Source: Spirochaetales bacterium
Lineage (GTDB): Bacteria; Spirochaetota; Spirochaetia; UBA9216
NCBI GenBank assembly: GCA_016839055.1
Contig: JAEKNX010000018.1
Location: forward strand, 1 to 64,000
Length of the DNA stretch: 64,000 nucleotides
Direction of reading: 5' to 3'
Positions 35,611 to 43,300 of the stretch are shown piece after piece. Below the pieces are notes generated by a model. It did no database searches and was not told the origin of the DNA. It was given only the letters and a program-made list of their open reading frames with translations. How positions within the stretch are numbered: position 1 is the stretch's first letter; each line of letters opens with the position of its first letter. The translations under genes and the position numbers were made by a program.

Positions 35611-36218
35611 GGTTTTTAAAACGGATTCTTCCGGCATTGTTTATTTTTCTTTTAGCTGCAGGCAGCATGGAAACCGATTTGCAGAAACTTAAAATGAAGG
35701 ATTTTAGGAAAACTTCCTGGGCCTTGCTGATAATTGACCTTCAGAAAGCATATATGCCCTTCTATCTTCAGGGGCATGTAATAGGGGCTGTACTTTCCCT
35801 TCGGGAGGCAGCTGATGAGGCTGGCGTTCCTGTGATCTATATAAGAGATAATAACGAGACAGTAAAGGAGGGGCGTCCTGGCTGGGATTTTTATCAGGCT
35901 CTTGCGCCGCGGGATAATGAAATAGTTATCGATAAGCACACATCAAGTGGTTTTATTGATACGGATCTTGAAGACATTCTCTCAGGTTTTAGTGTGGAAA
36001 CCCTTGTTCTGACCGGAATCAGCACTACCCATTGTTATGCCGCAACACTTTATGATGGATTATCACGAGGTTATAATATTATTGTGGTTGCGGACGGGCA
36101 TTCGAACCATTACCCGAATGCCCCGGTGTTGATCAATTCCTTCAATGAACGATTAACAGTCATGGATAAAGTTGCTGTACTTGATTCGGAAGAGATTATT
36201 TTCCCGAGACAGAGATAA
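35607..36218 (+). CDS. Secreted isochorismatase-like cysteine hydrolase
   Basis: 203 residues. An N-terminal hydrophobic signal (RFLKRILPALFIFLLAAGS) is unusual for this mostly cytoplasmic family. The catalytic set is visible: Asp in LLIIDLQKAYMP, Lys in VIDKHTSSGF and Cys in GISTTHCYAATLYDG. Members hydrolyse amide or vinyl-ether bonds (nicotinamidase, isochorismatase and others). Coupled to the DUF885 lipoprotein, so both may act together in the periplasm on one imported compound. Confidence 0.85.
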   Translation: MRFLKRILPALFIFLLAAGSMETDLQKLKMKDFRKTSWALLIIDLQKAYMPFYLQGHVIGAVLSLREAADEAGVPVIYIRDNNETVKEGRPGWDFYQALAPRDNEIVIDKHTSSGFIDTDLEDILSGFSVETLVLTGISTTHCYAATLYDGLSRGYNIIVVADGHSNHYPNAPVLINSFNERLTVMDKVAVLDSEEIIFPRQR

Positions 36219-36297
36219 CAGATATTTTTTCTCTTTTCTGAAGCCTCTTCTTATTGATAGCTTATAAAAATAGTAATGTATAATCCGGAGGTGTATT

Positions 36298-36433
36298 ATG
36301 CTGGATTATAAAGGATTCGAGACGGTTGCAATTCACTCCGGTTTCGCTGGAGACCCACATACAGGCGCAAGAGCTGTGCCTGTTTCAAGAACAGCCGCTT
36401 AACTTTTTCGTGATATTAAAGCAGGGCTCTGGT
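36298..36433 (+). pseudogene. 5' remnant of a metY-like (O-acetylhomoserine sulfhydrylase) gene
   Basis: GGAGG and an ATG begin MLDYKGFETVAIHSGF, then GDPHTGARAVPVSRTAA and a TAA. The same frame continues LFRDIKAGLWF. This matches the start of PLP-dependent MetY/cystathionine synthase-type enzymes (ETLAIHAG, TGARAVPIYQTTSY). The stop replaces the conserved Tyr, and the rest of the gene is missing where the convergent DUF2721 gene ends. Confidence 0.7.
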
Positions 36434-36826
36434 TTACTCCTTGTCGCAGCTGTCGAGGAGTATATTCAAGGCTCCTATTGAGATTGTAATCTCATAAATG
36501 GACAGACCTAGTGACAGAAGCAGCAAGGACAGGCTTATTCCGAATGTAATCTCTCCGGCGACAATCTGTCCGAGAAATAACAGCATCATGGTGAGTACGC
36601 AGCAGAAGAAGCTGAGCACACCGAGAATCTGCATATTCTTGATAATCTGAATACGGAGCCTGAGATTGGCTATCTGGTCAGTAAACAGCCGGTTCTTACT
36701 CTCCTGGTTTCGAGAATAGAGATCACGTATAAGGCTTGCGAGAGTCAGATATCGGTTAGTATACGCAAGAAGCAGCAGTGATATTGCCGGAAATAACAGT
36801 GCCGGTGTTGTAAGGTTAAAGTTCAT
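36434..36826 (-). CDS. DUF2721 family membrane protein
   Basis: 130 residues with three hydrophobic helices. The start TPALLFPAISLLLLAYTNRYL and the segment LYSRNQESKNRLF fit DUF2721. No function is established. Its 3' end coincides with the broken metY-like fragment. Confidence 0.8.
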   Translation of the reverse strand: MNFNLTTPALLFPAISLLLLAYTNRYLTLASLIRDLYSRNQESKNRLFTDQIANLRLRIQIIKNMQILGVLSFFCCVLTMMLLFLGQIVAGEITFGISLSLLLLSLGLSIYEITISIGALNILLDSCDKE

Positions 36827-36953
36827 GTAATAAATATAGTTTAGATTGGTAGTATAATCAAATATAAGTTGTCAACCGGGCCGATAGATGAATGTTTTTA
36901 TTGACAACCTGATATTGTAAAATTATATTAATATTGTAGAATGGGGGCCAAAA

Positions 36954-38117
36954 ATGTTTATTTTTGTTTTCCTTTCCGATTTCAGTAGATTGTATTCGAT
37001 TTTGATTTTATTCCTCGGTATTTATGTTTTATTCCTGTCGACAACTAATATTCTCTATTTGATGATTGCATCAAAAAAACCATCTATCATTGACGGCCCA
37101 CTCGTCTCCGTTCTGGTGCCGGCCAGAAATGAGGAAGATAATATAGGTCCATGCATAGATTCTCTTTTAAACCAGACTTATCAAAACTATGAGATCATAG
37201 TACTCGATGATAAATCAGATGATGCGACCCTGCAGATACTGGAAGCATATAAGAAGAAGACACCAAACCTGAAAGTGATAAAGGGAAAATCCCTGCCGGA
37301 TGACTGGAACGGAAAACCACACGCAATGCATCAGCTCGCGGCTGAAGCATCCGGAGAATATTTCCTATTTGTCGACGCCGATACCAGGCATGAGAAGGAC
37401 AGCATCTCCTGGGCGGTTACGAATGCCGAAAAGCATCACTTTGACCTGCTATCAGGATATCCGCTGCATATTAATCATACATTTGGAGAGAAGCTTGTAG
37501 TTCCCAATATGTATCTGAATACGGCCCTTTTCCTGCCGCTCTGGGGGCTGCCCTTTATCCCTCTTCCTATTATATCAATGGCAATAGGACAATTTTTGTT
37601 GTTCAAGGCAGACAGTTACCGGGAGTCAGGCGGATATGAAACTGTTAAAAAAGAGATCACCGAAGATGTGTACATAAGTCGTGAAATGAAGAGGCAGGGT
37701 TACAAGATAGGACTGCTTGATGCCAAGAAGCACCTGAGATGTCGTATGTATGATGATTTCAGCGGAGCCGTGGACGGAATAGGAAAGAATATCTTTGATT
37801 TTTTTGAAAAAAAGCTTGCTCCCATGATTTTTCTTATCGCCTTCTTCATCATTTTCCTGATTGCACCGCCGTTTTGGACGGTGATTTTATATCGAACCGG
37901 AAGTCCATTATTTAACATCGTTTATCCAGGAATTCTTTTTTTTCTCGCTGGATGGGGATTATTTCTACGTCACAGAAAGCAGGACTTGTTTCTGCCTTTA
38001 ATTTATCCATTAATGTTCTCGATGATAATTATTGTCGCTGTAAAATCGATAAGAGATTTCAGCTCCGGGAGGGGGTACATATGGAAGGGAAGAATTCTCA
38101 GAGAAATAAAACACTGA
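36954..38117 (+). CDS. Family 2 glycosyltransferase, membrane-bound
   Basis: 387 residues. One N-terminal helix (about 8-32) precedes a GT-A fold: VLVPARNEEDNIGPCIDSLLNQTY (near 50), IIVLDDKSDD, LPDDWNGKPHAMHQLA and the DxD motif FVDADTRH (near 140). Three C-terminal helices follow. This layout is seen in carotenoid and hopanoid glucosyltransferases (CruC-like) and in other lipid glycosyltransferases. It overlaps the downstream acyltransferase gene by 37 bp. The acceptor lipid is unknown. Confidence 0.82.
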   Translation: MFIFVFLSDFSRLYSILILFLGIYVLFLSTTNILYLMIASKKPSIIDGPLVSVLVPARNEEDNIGPCIDSLLNQTYQNYEIIVLDDKSDDATLQILEAYKKKTPNLKVIKGKSLPDDWNGKPHAMHQLAAEASGEYFLFVDADTRHEKDSISWAVTNAEKHHFDLLSGYPLHINHTFGEKLVVPNMYLNTALFLPLWGLPFIPLPIISMAIGQFLLFKADSYRESGGYETVKKEITEDVYISREMKRQGYKIGLLDAKKHLRCRMYDDFSGAVDGIGKNIFDFFEKKLAPMIFLIAFFIIFLIAPPFWTVILYRTGSPLFNIVYPGILFFLAGWGLFLRHRKQDLFLPLIYPLMFSMIIIVAVKSIRDFSSGRGYIWKGRILREIKH

Positions 38118-38809
38118 TATATACTTCAATCAGATTCAGAATACTTTCTGCCGGTGTCTATACTCTCATGATTATGGCTATGAAACTGGTATTCCCCTAC
38201 CTCTTCGGCCACGAGGTTATAGGGCGTGAGAATCTCAAGAGCATGGACGGGGGAATCGCAGTAAGTAATCACTGCACTTATCTTGATCCGGGCTTTATCG
38301 CAAAGGCACTCTACCGTGAGAAGATCTATTTTTCTATTCAGAAGCAAACCGTCGACATTAGAGGTTTCGGTTTTTTTCTACGGTGTCTCCATGGGTTCCC
38401 CCTTCCGGAAGACAGACCTATGGATATAGCAGCCGCGGTAAAAATCCTGCTTGAAAAGCAGGCACTCATTCATTTTTTTCCGGAGGGAGTCCTGTATGAT
38501 TATAATCAGGAAATAACTGAATTTCATGCAGGTCCCTTTTATTTTGCATTGAAAAACAATGTCCCGGTAATTCCGGTAACAAACGTACTGAAAGAGCGAA
38601 TTATACTGGGAAAGACCCTGAAGCCGCCCTGGGTAAAGATTATTACAGTAATAGGTCCGGCAATATATCCTCCAGAGGAAACAGGGGTTGACAGCCGGGA
38701 CCTTGCCGCAGATTATGCCGAGTCAGTCAGAAACATAATGCAGGAAATTATTGACAATCAAGGCGGCGATAAAGAACTGTTCAATGGCAAGATTGAGCAT
38801 CGTATTTGA
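38081..38809 (+). CDS. PlsC-type acyltransferase
   Basis: 242 residues from ATG 38081, preceded by GGGAGGGGG. The longer frame from 37952 would lie inside the glycosyltransferase gene. The acyltransferase motifs are NHCTYLD (NHX4D), FFPEG and PVIPVTN. It transfers acyl groups to a glycerolipid or, given the coupled glycosyltransferase, perhaps to a glycosylated lipid. Confidence 0.82.
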   Translation: MEGKNSQRNKTLIYTSIRFRILSAGVYTLMIMAMKLVFPYLFGHEVIGRENLKSMDGGIAVSNHCTYLDPGFIAKALYREKIYFSIQKQTVDIRGFGFFLRCLHGFPLPEDRPMDIAAAVKILLEKQALIHFFPEGVLYDYNQEITEFHAGPFYFALKNNVPVIPVTNVLKERIILGKTLKPPWVKIITVIGPAIYPPEETGVDSRDLAADYAESVRNIMQEIIDNQGGDKELFNGKIEHRI

Positions 38810-38868
38810 TGTTTCAAGGGGAATAATGACTTTTATTATTACACCTCATTTGGTGGTTTAAATTCGGC

Positions 38869-39372
38869 TCACATGCCAAGTGACGCCAAGGCTCCATCGA
38901 AATCAGGATCCTGGGCAATCTCGGGAACCTGTTCTGTGTAAATAACCTTGCCGCCTTCATCAACAACAACTACCGCTCTGGATAGAACACCCGCCAGGGG
39001 GCCGTCAGTAATAAGAACACCATAGTTTTTTCCAAACTCTGGATTCCTGAAAACCGAAGCATTTTTGACATTTTCAAGGCCTTCACTGCTGCAGAAACGG
39101 CCGTGCGCGAAGGGCAGGTCAGCTGAAACGCATAGCACTTCGGTATTTACAAGCTCACTTAGTTCTTTATTAAATCTTCTGACTGAAGTGGCGCAGACCG
39201 AGGTATCAAGACTGGGAAAGATATTCAGAATCAATTTTTTACCTTTAAACTCTGAAAGCCTGGTCTCTGATAAATCTGTTTTAACCAGTGAAAAATCAGG
39301 TGCCTGGGTTCCGACTATCGGAAGACTGCCTACTGTATGAATTTTATTACCATGTAAAGTAATTTCTGCCAT
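38869..39372 (-). CDS. tpx: Thiol peroxidase Tpx
   Basis: 167 residues, normal length. The peroxidatic Cys60 is in FPSLDTSVCATSVR and the resolving Cys94 in HGRFCSSEG, matching the atypical 2-Cys Tpx pattern; Cys81 is an extra. It reduces hydrogen and alkyl peroxides using thioredoxin. Single gene with its own GGAGAAAG ribosome site and a palindrome upstream. Confidence 0.95.
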   Translation of the reverse strand: MAEITLHGNKIHTVGSLPIVGTQAPDFSLVKTDLSETRLSEFKGKKLILNIFPSLDTSVCATSVRRFNKELSELVNTEVLCVSADLPFAHGRFCSSEGLENVKNASVFRNPEFGKNYGVLITDGPLAGVLSRAVVVVDEGGKVIYTEQVPEIAQDPDFDGALASLGM

Positions 39373-39405
39373 AACTTTCTCCTTTGGCTCTGCATAAAAT
39401 AATTA

Positions 39406-39418
39406 AATTACTGTAATT
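39406..39418. promoter_or_regulatory. Palindrome upstream of tpx
   Basis: AATTAC-T-GTAATT is a perfect 6-bp inverted repeat, 34 bp upstream of the tpx start in AT-rich DNA where its promoter should be. It could be an operator for a peroxide- or metal-sensing repressor, but it does not match the PerR/Fur consensus well. Confidence 0.35.
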
Positions 39419-39583
39419 AATAATAATATAAGGCTGAAGCTAAGTAAACAAATTAAAAGTGGACAGATTGAGAAATCTTCATTATCATACAATCAGATTA
39501 GAAAACGGACTGAACAGAAGCGGTGACGCTTAGATAGTCAATTTAATCTGTAAAACGAAACAACTCATTTTATGGAATAAGCG

Positions 39584-40783
39584 ATGAGTGACTATAGGCG
39601 TAATATAAATAGAAACTATTTTTTCATATTTTTTTCAAATATCAATTTCACCACAGGCCTCTGGATGATTTATCTGTCACAGAAAGGCTTCTCTCTTATT
39701 GAGCTTGGAATTCTTGAGAGTGTCTTTCATATCAGTTCGATGATCTTCGAAATTCCCTCCGGAGCCTTTGCAGATCTCATAGGCCGAAAGTTCTGCCGTC
39801 TCGGGGGCAGGCTTGCCCTGATTCTAAGCCTCGTTGTTATGTATCTGGCCGATAACTTTATCTTTCAAGCCGCGGGTTTTATGATCTGTGCCTTCGGGTA
39901 TAATCTTGAATCCGGAGCCGGTGAGGCCTTCGTCTACGATTCGCTCAAGGCCATGGGCCGGGAAGATAAATACCTGAAAATTGCGGGTTTTATCGAGCTT
40001 GCGTTTCAGGCTGCAACTATTATATCGTTTGCTGTCGGAGGACTACTTGCGTCCGAATGTGGATACTTTTATGTATTTCTCTTTTCGACGGCTGCTGCCC
40101 TGACATCCTTTATGACAGGACTCGCCTTCGTCGAAGTCAAAAACGGAGGACTCCCCGAGAATGACGGTGAGCATGAAGTACCTCATATAAGGAATTTTAG
40201 AGCTTTCGGTAAAATCTTGAGCGACAGTTTTAACTTAATCAGAAGTAAGCCGCGGATAATGTTTTTAATAATATTTTCGGAGGTAATTTTCGCATTCACG
40301 ACGAGCCTGTTCTTCTATCTTCAAAATTATTTCAAGATTTCAGGCTGGAATGAGTCAAAAATAGGAATAGTTTATGCCATGTCAGCAGGACTCTCTGCCC
40401 TTTCTTCAATATTTGCGGTAAAAATAGAGAAAAAGGCTGAAGAACGCAGGCTGCTCATCCTTCTTCCGGTTCTGCTGACAGTCTGTCTCTGGGGTGTCGG
40501 TCTTACTCCTTTTAAGGCTGTATTCTTCATCGCCACCGGCTTAATCGAAGGCATACTTATTGTAGTAATCTCAGATTATCTGAACAGGCTCATCCCCTCT
40601 GATATCAGGGCGACGGTTCTCTCGTTTCAGAGCATGACTTTCAGCCTTATAATGATAATCCTTTTTCCTCTAATCGGCGCTGTAGGAGAGTTTCTGTCGC
40701 TTGAAACAGCTTTCAGAATGATGGCAGGAACCGCGACTATATTTGCCGTTTTTTATGCTGTCAGGTTTAGACGGCAGCCCTGA
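39584..40783 (+). CDS. Major facilitator superfamily transporter
   Basis: 399 residues with about 12 membrane helices. The MFS loop 2-3 motif appears as GAFADLIGRKFCRLGG (near 58-74), and a basic-acidic cytoplasmic loop (NGGLPENDGEHEVPH) separates the halves. The substrate cannot be read. It is a single gene, convergent with the dehydrogenase of the sugar locus. Confidence 0.85.
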   Translation: MSDYRRNINRNYFFIFFSNINFTTGLWMIYLSQKGFSLIELGILESVFHISSMIFEIPSGAFADLIGRKFCRLGGRLALILSLVVMYLADNFIFQAAGFMICAFGYNLESGAGEAFVYDSLKAMGREDKYLKIAGFIELAFQAATIISFAVGGLLASECGYFYVFLFSTAAALTSFMTGLAFVEVKNGGLPENDGEHEVPHIRNFRAFGKILSDSFNLIRSKPRIMFLIIFSEVIFAFTTSLFFYLQNYFKISGWNESKIGIVYAMSAGLSALSSIFAVKIEKKAEERRLLILLPVLLTVCLWGVGLTPFKAVFFIATGLIEGILIVVISDYLNRLIPSDIRATVLSFQSMTFSLIMIILFPLIGAVGEFLSLETAFRMMAGTATIFAVFYAVRFRRQP

Positions 40784-40828
40784 CAAGGCTAGAGCAGCTG
40801 TTAACAACAAACAACTTTCAAGCCCCAT

Positions 40829-40864
40829 CTCAGCCGAGATTAACGCATCTCTCAGGCTTGAGCC
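40829..40864. terminator. Nested inverted repeats between convergent genes
   Basis: TCAAGCC (about 40829) pairs with GGCTTGA (ending about 40861), and inside it ATCTC-AGCC-GAGAT forms a second hairpin. It lies between the convergent MFS and dehydrogenase genes and is a possible bidirectional terminator; no clear T-tract. Confidence 0.35.
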
Positions 40865-40873
40865 CATATCGAT

Positions 40874-41902
40874 TTAAAATTCGACTACAACCTTGATAAC
40901 CGGTTTATCTATTGCCTGTGCCTCCGAAAAAGCCTCGTCAATTTTCTCAAACGGGTAACGCCCGGTTACAAGGTCAGGTGCTGAGATGTCACCTCTCTTC
41001 AGCATATCGAGGGCAATCGGAAACCCCCAGTTAGGGATTGCGTGTGAGGTTATAAGATTCTTCTTCTGGAAATGAAGATCGTTAGCGCTGAAGCTGACGG
41101 AATCATTTGAGAAGCTGATTCCGTTATATATGATATCAGCTCCGAAGCCGGCAAGTTCTATTCCGTCCGGGATTGTAACAGGAGGCGCGGTTATTATAAC
41201 CCTGTCAAAGCCGCCTGGGAACTGCTTTTTTAGCTCTGCCTTCCAGCCTTTTTCTGATGTATCTAATGTGAAGTCAGCACCGAGTGACTCTGCGGCCTTT
41301 TTTCTGGCAGCACCACGCTCCGTGTCAAAACCGCGTCCGGCTATAATAATATTCCGCGCGCCGCGCTTCTGCGCTATCTTTATACTGCACAGGCCGATAA
41401 TCCCCGGACCAAGAATAAGAACTTCGCTGTTAAGCCGAATATCCGCGTTCTCGCAGAGATCGAGGGCAACCGTCAGAGGTTCGGCCACGGTCGCCTCCCA
41501 GGCTTCCAGGCCGTCATACTTGATTACCATGGACTCTGGTACAGTAAGATATTCGCCCATTCCAGCCTGATCATTCATATAGGTCATTATTCCGGTACAT
41601 GCCTCAGGCCTCCGGTTGAGACAGGCGTTACATCGCCCACAGGTAATATGGTTCTGCACAACAACCCTGTCGCCTTTTTCAAGACCGCTCGTTTCAGATC
41701 CTATCTCCTCTATAACACCTACTGCTTCATGGCCGAGGGGGGTCGGTTTCCCATCAGGATATTCCCGGAAGAAGTGGATGTCGGTACCGCAGATTCCGCA
41801 GGCTTTCACCCTGACCCTTACATCACGGCTGGACAGAGGCGGAAAGTCTTTTTCTATAATGCTAATCTGTTTTGGGGATGTAACCCAAGCTGATTTAAAC
41901 AT
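40874..41902 (-). CDS. Zinc-dependent MDR dehydrogenase (polyol/threonine type)
   Basis: 342 residues. The catalytic zinc site is CGICGTDIHF with GHE (58-60 region). The structural zinc site is the four-Cys loop CGRCNACLNRRPEAC. The Rossmann motif is ILGPGIIGLCS. It belongs with sorbitol, xylitol and threonine dehydrogenases, NAD(P)+-linked oxidation of a secondary alcohol. Last gene of the sugar operon; its start overlaps the aldo/keto reductase end by 8 bp. The likely role is to oxidise the imported polyol or an intermediate. Confidence 0.88.
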   Translation of the reverse strand: MFKSAWVTSPKQISIIEKDFPPLSSRDVRVRVKACGICGTDIHFFREYPDGKPTPLGHEAVGVIEEIGSETSGLEKGDRVVVQNHITCGRCNACLNRRPEACTGIMTYMNDQAGMGEYLTVPESMVIKYDGLEAWEATVAEPLTVALDLCENADIRLNSEVLILGPGIIGLCSIKIAQKRGARNIIIAGRGFDTERGAARKKAAESLGADFTLDTSEKGWKAELKKQFPGGFDRVIITAPPVTIPDGIELAGFGADIIYNGISFSNDSVSFSANDLHFQKKNLITSHAIPNWGFPIALDMLKRGDISAPDLVTGRYPFEKIDEAFSEAQAIDKPVIKVVVEF

Positions 41903-42908
41903 CTGTGCGCTCCTTTCTGCTATACCTCTCTATAAAATTGTATGGATAAGGCTCTGACACAGCCGAGGCCTCATCGAGAAGTTTTTCATCATCTGACGAG
42001 AGTACAAAATCATCCGCCCCGAGGTTATCAGTCAGCTGTGCTTCGGTTCTTGCCCCTATCAGCGGAAAAACAGCGGGCTTCTTCTTCATAAGCCAGGCAA
42101 GACTCATCTGTGATATCGTCCGCCTGGTCCGCTGTGAGACTGATTCTAGGACGTCTATGATCTTCCAGGTTGTATCACCTCCGCGTTGTTTTTCATTATC
42201 ATCCCAGCGGTCGCCGACACCGGCCCTGCTGTCTGCGGGAACGGCCTTATCCCGGCGGTATTTGCCGGTTAGCCAGCCTCCCGAAAGTGGCGACCATGCA
42301 AGAATTCCAAGACCGTATTCGCCGCAGACTGAAAGCAGTTCCCATTCGGAAGAACGTACCAGGAGGCTGTACTCCAGCTGGAGGGACGACGGCTGGCAGA
42401 ACCCCTGCTCTCTTGATGTATAGTAAGTTTTAACAATTGATGATGCTGTATAGTTTGAAAGCCCGTAATGACGGATTTTCCCGTCTCTAATCAGGATATC
42501 CATGGTCATGTTTATCTCTTCAATAGGAGTCATCCGATCGAAGCAGTGAAGCTGGTAGAGATCAATATAATCGGTATTCAGGCGCCTGAGGCTTCTTTCA
42601 ACCGAGTCTATTATATGTTTTCTGCTGAGCCCTGAGTCATTCGGTCCGTCACCTGTAGGGAAAAAAACCTTTGTTCCAATGAGAAGCGAGTCACGGTCTC
42701 CCCTTTCTTTAAGCCAGTTTCCTGTAATGATCTCGGATTTTCCGTCATTGTAGGAATCTGCTACATCAATATAATTCCCTCCCGAGCCGGTATAGATATC
42801 CAAAAGCCGAAATGCGTCTTTTTCTTCTACACTCCAGCCGAAAGTCTGCACGCCAAAGGCAATGCGGCTCATTCTGAGACCGGTTGAGCCGAAGAAACTG
42901 TAATTCAT
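41895..42908 (-). CDS. Aldo/keto reductase
   Basis: 337 residues. The AKR tetrad is visible: Asp and Tyr in IDVADSYNDGKSE, Lys in IGTKVFF, His in LYQLHCFD. The C-terminal part has the NADPH-binding SQMSLAWLMKKKPAVFPLIGART. It reduces an aldehyde or ketone, or runs in reverse. It follows the small unknown gene by 4 bp in the operon. Confidence 0.9.
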   Translation of the reverse strand: MNYSFFGSTGLRMSRIAFGVQTFGWSVEEKDAFRLLDIYTGSGGNYIDVADSYNDGKSEIITGNWLKERGDRDSLLIGTKVFFPTGDGPNDSGLSRKHIIDSVERSLRRLNTDYIDLYQLHCFDRMTPIEEINMTMDILIRDGKIRHYGLSNYTASSIVKTYYTSREQGFCQPSSLQLEYSLLVRSSEWELLSVCGEYGLGILAWSPLSGGWLTGKYRRDKAVPADSRAGVGDRWDDNEKQRGGDTTWKIIDVLESVSQRTRRTISQMSLAWLMKKKPAVFPLIGARTEAQLTDNLGADDFVLSSDDEKLLDEASAVSEPYPYNFIERYSRKERTDV

Positions 42909-42912
42909 TGAT

Positions 42913-43299
42913 TTATCTCCTGAGAAGCAGTGGTTTCATGTCCGGATCTTCGATGACATACCAGGTTTTTCCGAAGCTTAAGGCCGGATGGATATCATCT
43001 TTAGCCGGGCAAACGAAGACCTCATCATACTTGGCAGGCTTATACAGACTTAGAATATGGTGATGAACTTCATCATCTTTAACATACCATTCTTCCCAGA
43101 AAAGCCTATCCTGTTTGTCAGCATCGGGAATGGCATTAACCACGGTGAATCCGCCGGCTTTTCGCAGTTCCCAGTTATGTTCCCTGTATGGATTAATCTC
43201 TATAGAATCACTGAGGAATAGTTCATTGATTGACAGTTTCATCTCATCGAAGTAGTTGTCGGCGCCAAGCGACGCCAGATACTGGGTAAGTTTTATCAT
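42913..43299 (-). CDS. Small conserved-looking protein of the sugar operon, unknown function
   Basis: 128 residues from ATG 43299. GGAGG lies 8 nt upstream, inside the last codons of the kinase gene, and the stop/start arrangement is TGAAATG. It is soluble, with many aromatic and acidic residues (FWEEWYVKDDEVHHHILSLY, FGKTWYVIEDPD). I do not recognise the family. The double His-His-His stretch and the ATG coupling suggest a small enzyme or isomerase in the pathway, but this is a guess from context. Confidence 0.75.
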   Translation of the reverse strand: MIKLTQYLASLGADNYFDEMKLSINELFLSDSIEINPYREHNWELRKAGGFTVVNAIPDADKQDRLFWEEWYVKDDEVHHHILSLYKPAKYDEVFVCPAKDDIHPALSFGKTWYVIEDPDMKPLLLRR

Positions 43300-43300
43300 T

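Noticed and set aside
37952-38080. Upstream extension of the acyltransferase gene
   Set aside because: It lies inside the glycosyltransferase gene; ATG 38081 has a strong GGAGG-type site and the right family length.
41130-41570. 146-residue plus-strand ORF opposite the zinc dehydrogenase gene
   Set aside because: Ser/Pro-rich shadow of a gene with complete zinc and Rossmann motifs on the other strand.
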